Shown here: positions 62,457 to 64,000 of the stretch, in pieces
Position numbering within the stretch: position 1 is the first letter of the stretch
Layout: each line of letters starts with the position of its first letter
DNA from: an uncultured Flavobacteriales bacterium
GTDB taxonomy: Bacteria; Bacteroidota; Bacteroidia; Flavobacteriales; Schleiferiaceae
Direction of reading: 5' to 3'
Length of the DNA stretch: 64,000 nt
Assembly (NCBI GenBank): GCA_913055685.1
Contig: CAJXKC010000001.1
Coordinates: forward strand, 1,178,001 to 1,242,000
Position numbers and translations under genes: made by a program
The notes under the pieces: model-generated
What the model was told of the DNA's origin: nothing
Database searches by the model: none
Seen by the model: the letters and a program-made list of their open reading frames with translations, nothing else

Positions 62457-62484
62457 GCCGGTGAGCATCCAAGTGCTTGCCGGC
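62457..62484 (+). terminator. Hairpin between integrase and DUF4248 genes
   Basis: An 11-bp stem GCCGGTGAGCA/TGCTTGCCGGC (two wobble pairs), loop TCCAAG. Only a weak T tract follows, so it may be an incomplete terminator or an RNA-stability element. It excludes the GTG at 62461 as start of the DUF4248 gene. Confidence 0.4.
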
Positions 62485-62496
62485 TATTATTCAACT

Positions 62497-62718
62497 ATGG
62501 AAGACACATTTAAGATTAGATCCTATGGGTTCCAGGAGTTGGCAACCTTGTATTTGCCGAATATTCAGCCGAAAAGTGCATCTATTCGTTTAAGGGCTTG
62601 GATCGAGCGCAATACTGGGCTTAAAGAAAAATTAAAGACTCTCGGATTCCAGAAGGGTATTAAAATTCTTACACCAGAAATGGTGAGAGAAATTACATTA
62701 ATAATTGGAGAGCCTTAA
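62497..62718 (+). CDS. DUF4248 family protein
   Basis: A 73-residue protein from ATG 62497: FKIRSYGFQELATLYLPNIQPKSA, LRAWIERN, LKTLGFQKGIKILTPEMVREI and a final IGEP, the full DUF4248 pattern. DUF4248 proteins are small and common in Bacteroides, often near mobile-element genes; the layout (helix-turn-helix-like) resembles DNA-binding proteins, but function is unknown. It may be an excision or regulatory factor of the element. It ends 2 bases before a convergent lipoprotein gene. Confidence 0.85.
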   Translation: MEDTFKIRSYGFQELATLYLPNIQPKSASIRLRAWIERNTGLKEKLKTLGFQKGIKILTPEMVREITLIIGEP

Positions 62719-62720
62719 TT

Positions 62721-62999
62721 TCACTTCAGTTGACTGGTGTCCTTTCTTAGGTGAATCGGATTTGAGCAGTTTCCCTTATGAGCCATCAGACCATACATGG
62801 AATTAGCATCTTGAGCACTTTTATAAACGATGTATTCACAGTTCTGATATGAAAAGGTTTCTATGTCGTTGGTGTCAAATCCAGACGCAACAGTCCTATT
62901 TGTAGGTGGTAAAGTCAGCTTATCATTGGCCTTCTCTTTGGGAGAATCACATGAGATCATAAGGCCTAAGCAAGCGAGGTAAACTAAGCTATTTCTCAT
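62721..62999 (-). CDS. Small lipoprotein, unknown function
   Basis: A 92-residue protein with lipobox MISC (Cys17). Mature part is short and polar, with two cysteines (FSYQNCEYIVYKSAQDANSM; HKGNCSNPIHLRKD) that might form a disulfide. Not recognised. Its start overlaps the 3' end of ktrA by 11 bases, so it may be translated with the potassium-uptake genes. Confidence 0.55.
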   Translation of the reverse strand: MRNSLVYLACLGLMISCDSPKEKANDKLTLPPTNRTVASGFDTNDIETFSYQNCEYIVYKSAQDANSMYGLMAHKGNCSNPIHLRKDTSQLK

Positions 63000-63687
63000 T
63001 CTTTCTTTGTTTTAAAAAATCCTGAATATCCTTATTTGCTCCATAAAGGACAAGAATGTCACCTCCTTCAAGGATCTGGTCTGGAGTGGCGATACCTTGA
63101 ATCTTCATTTCCGTTCTGCTTTTTCCAAGGATGCTTTTCACCTCAGACTTCTTAATTATAGTAAGCACCAGTAGGTTAAATCGCCTTCTAAACCCAACTT
63201 CTCTTAAGTTTTGACCTTCATAGTCTTTTGGGACCGTGGCTTCTACTATGCTAAAATCATCACTGAGCTCAAAGGAGTCTACCACATTATTCAAACATAA
63301 TTTTTTGGCCCACCGCTCCGCAGTTTCTTCTTCCGGATGAACAATCTCATCTACACCTATTGCCTCTAAAACTTTTTCATGTAGAGGATTTATAGCCCTA
63401 CTAATTAACCGCTTGACCTGCATGTTTTTGAATAGAGCAGTGGCCATTATGTTGGCCCCTTGATCCTCTCCAATTGCAACAATTACAATATCTGTATCTT
63501 CAAGTGGCAAGCCGGATACGGTGAATTCATCGGTTGCATCCATGCAAATAGTATGTGAAATCTTTTCCTTGTACAGATCCACCTTCTCCATTCGGGTATC
63601 TATACCAATGACCTCATTGCCTTTAGCAGTGAGCTTCTGAGAAAGGGAAGCACCAAAATTTCCTAAGCCAACAATAATGTATTTCAT
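62989..63687 (-). CDS. ktrA: KtrA/TrkA-type potassium uptake regulatory subunit
   Basis: A 232-residue cytoplasmic gating protein: RCK_N domain with YIIVGLGNFGASLSQKL and DATDEFTVSGLPLEDTDIVIVAIG (NAD/ATP/ADP binding), RCK_C domain from about 135 to 225. It forms an octameric ring on the membrane subunit KtrB, which lies 10 bases upstream. Single RCK copy, so KtrA-like rather than TrkA (which has two). Confidence 0.9.
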   Translation of the reverse strand: MKYIIVGLGNFGASLSQKLTAKGNEVIGIDTRMEKVDLYKEKISHTICMDATDEFTVSGLPLEDTDIVIVAIGEDQGANIMATALFKNMQVKRLISRAINPLHEKVLEAIGVDEIVHPEEETAERWAKKLCLNNVVDSFELSDDFSIVEATVPKDYEGQNLREVGFRRRFNLLVLTIIKKSEVKSILGKSRTEMKIQGIATPDQILEGGDILVLYGANKDIQDFLKQRKNEK

Positions 63688-63697
63688 GAGTCTATGT

Positions 63698-64000
63698 CTA
63701 GTTTATTGTAATTTCTTCAGTAGGATAGCGATAATTTTTATGCTTAACTTTTTTGAAAAGGGCAATTACTATCGTCAGCATGCTTACACGACCTACAAAC
63801 ATTACACCTACCAAAACTAACTTACTGGCAGTCGATAGCTCAGCAGTAATACCTAAGCTTAGCCCTACCGTGCTATAGGCCGAAAAACATTCGAAGCCAA
63901 TATCAATTAACTCTTGATGAGGGTCAAAAATGGAGATCAGCATGATTCCTAGACCAATTACAATGAGCGATAATGAAATGATGGCAAATGCTCTTCGAAC
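63698..64000 (-). CDS. ktrB: KtrB/TrkH-type potassium transporter, C-terminal part
   Basis: The last 100 residues of a TrkH/KtrB ion channel-like subunit; the gene continues beyond the window. Visible: the last pore-loop region FECFSAYSTVGLSLGITAELS (selectivity segment TVGLS) and MFVGRVSMLTI, followed by a short basic tail. It is read on the minus strand, so the 5' end is off the right edge. Partner of ktrA. Confidence 0.85.
   Translation of the reverse strand, partial: VRRAFAIISLSLIVIGLGIMLISIFDPHQELIDIGFECFSAYSTVGLSLGITAELSTASKLVLVGVMFVGRVSMLTIVIALFKKVKHKNYRYPTEEITIN

Larger units (their letters stand above)
60929..62718. mobile_element. Putative left end of an element integrated at tRNA-Ser
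   Basis: Integrase gene directly downstream of a tRNA 3' end, repeats in between, then a DUF4248 gene typical of Bacteroidota elements. The right end was not found: no second copy of the tRNA-Ser 3' segment occurs before 64000, so the true extent is unknown and the given end marks only the last gene likely to belong to the element. Confidence 0.45.

Noticed and set aside
1-64000. CRISPR array, rRNA genes, insertion sequences, toxin-antitoxin or known anti-phage genes
   Set aside because: None was seen on either strand. The only recombinase is the integrase at 61198.

Overview
The window is a 64 kb stretch of a Bacteroidota chromosome, most likely from a marine-type Flavobacteriales (Schleiferiaceae/Cryomorphaceae-like; this placement is inference). 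Evidence for the phylum: the conserved mutY-ssb-gldE-gldD gliding block, two proteins with type IX secretion (T9SS) C-terminal tails, a PorV/PorQ-type barrel, GWxTD and DUF4248 proteins, a tyrosine integrase with Ser at the first catalytic Arg position, and promoters of the Bacteroidota form TTTG-N~19-TAnnTTTG. Genes are densely packed and no intergenic stretch exceeds 300 bases.

Layout. 0-3.6 kb: the 3' end of mutS, tRNA-Gly and tRNA-Leu, then a minus-strand group with an outer-membrane protein, Kdo transferase (waaA) and 5-formyl-THF cyclo-ligase. 3.6-9.2 kb: a five-gene nucleotide-sugar operon (DegT-type aminotransferase, ugd, UDP-xylose synthase-like, galE, rfbB) feeding surface polysaccharide. 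9.2-17.4 kb, minus strand: an SLC12-like transporter, an M16 and an S9 peptidase, an OmpA lipoprotein and RNase G. 17.5-22.2 kb: a tiny basic COX24/mS38-like protein, a TPR protein and HU facing mutY, ssb, gldE, gldD and a DUF2007 protein. 22.2-30.9 kb: heme A synthase, a kelch/T9SS protein, an AT-rich insert (GT39-like glycosyltransferase, GH16 glycosidase, tail-fibre-like protein) and a TonB-dependent receptor with a small membrane partner. 31-40.8 kb: an EamA exporter, a paired inactive/active M16 peptidase set, rplU-rpmA, serS, a lipoprotein, a TPR protein, DUF4286 and recX. 40.8-48 kb, minus strand: a ChaN-like protein, a three-gene sulfur-handling cluster (SQR-like flavoprotein, TusE/DsrC-like, DsrE2-like), an outer-membrane protein, threonine aldolase, a membrane protein and a PorV-like barrel. 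48-56.3 kb: pssA, purS, a structured inverted-repeat element, an ACP phosphodiesterase-like gene, fumC, an amidohydrolase, a glycosyltransferase and fadD. 56.4-60.7 kb, minus strand: a DUF4382 lipoprotein, then GWxTD, an LpxL-like acyltransferase and a GT2 enzyme in an operon. 60.8-64 kb: tRNA-Ser with an adjacent integrase and DUF4248 gene (the likely left edge of an integrated element), then a KtrAB-type potassium uptake pair that runs off the window.

Most of the window is ordinary core genome: envelope biogenesis, translation and central metabolism. The parts most worth a second look are the sulfur trio, the 150-base structured repeat between purS and the ACP phosphodiesterase gene, the AT-rich GT39/GH16 insert, and the tRNA-Ser integration site with mutually exclusive hairpins upstream of the integrase. 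No CRISPR array, rRNA operon, recognised insertion sequence or recognisable anti-phage system was seen.
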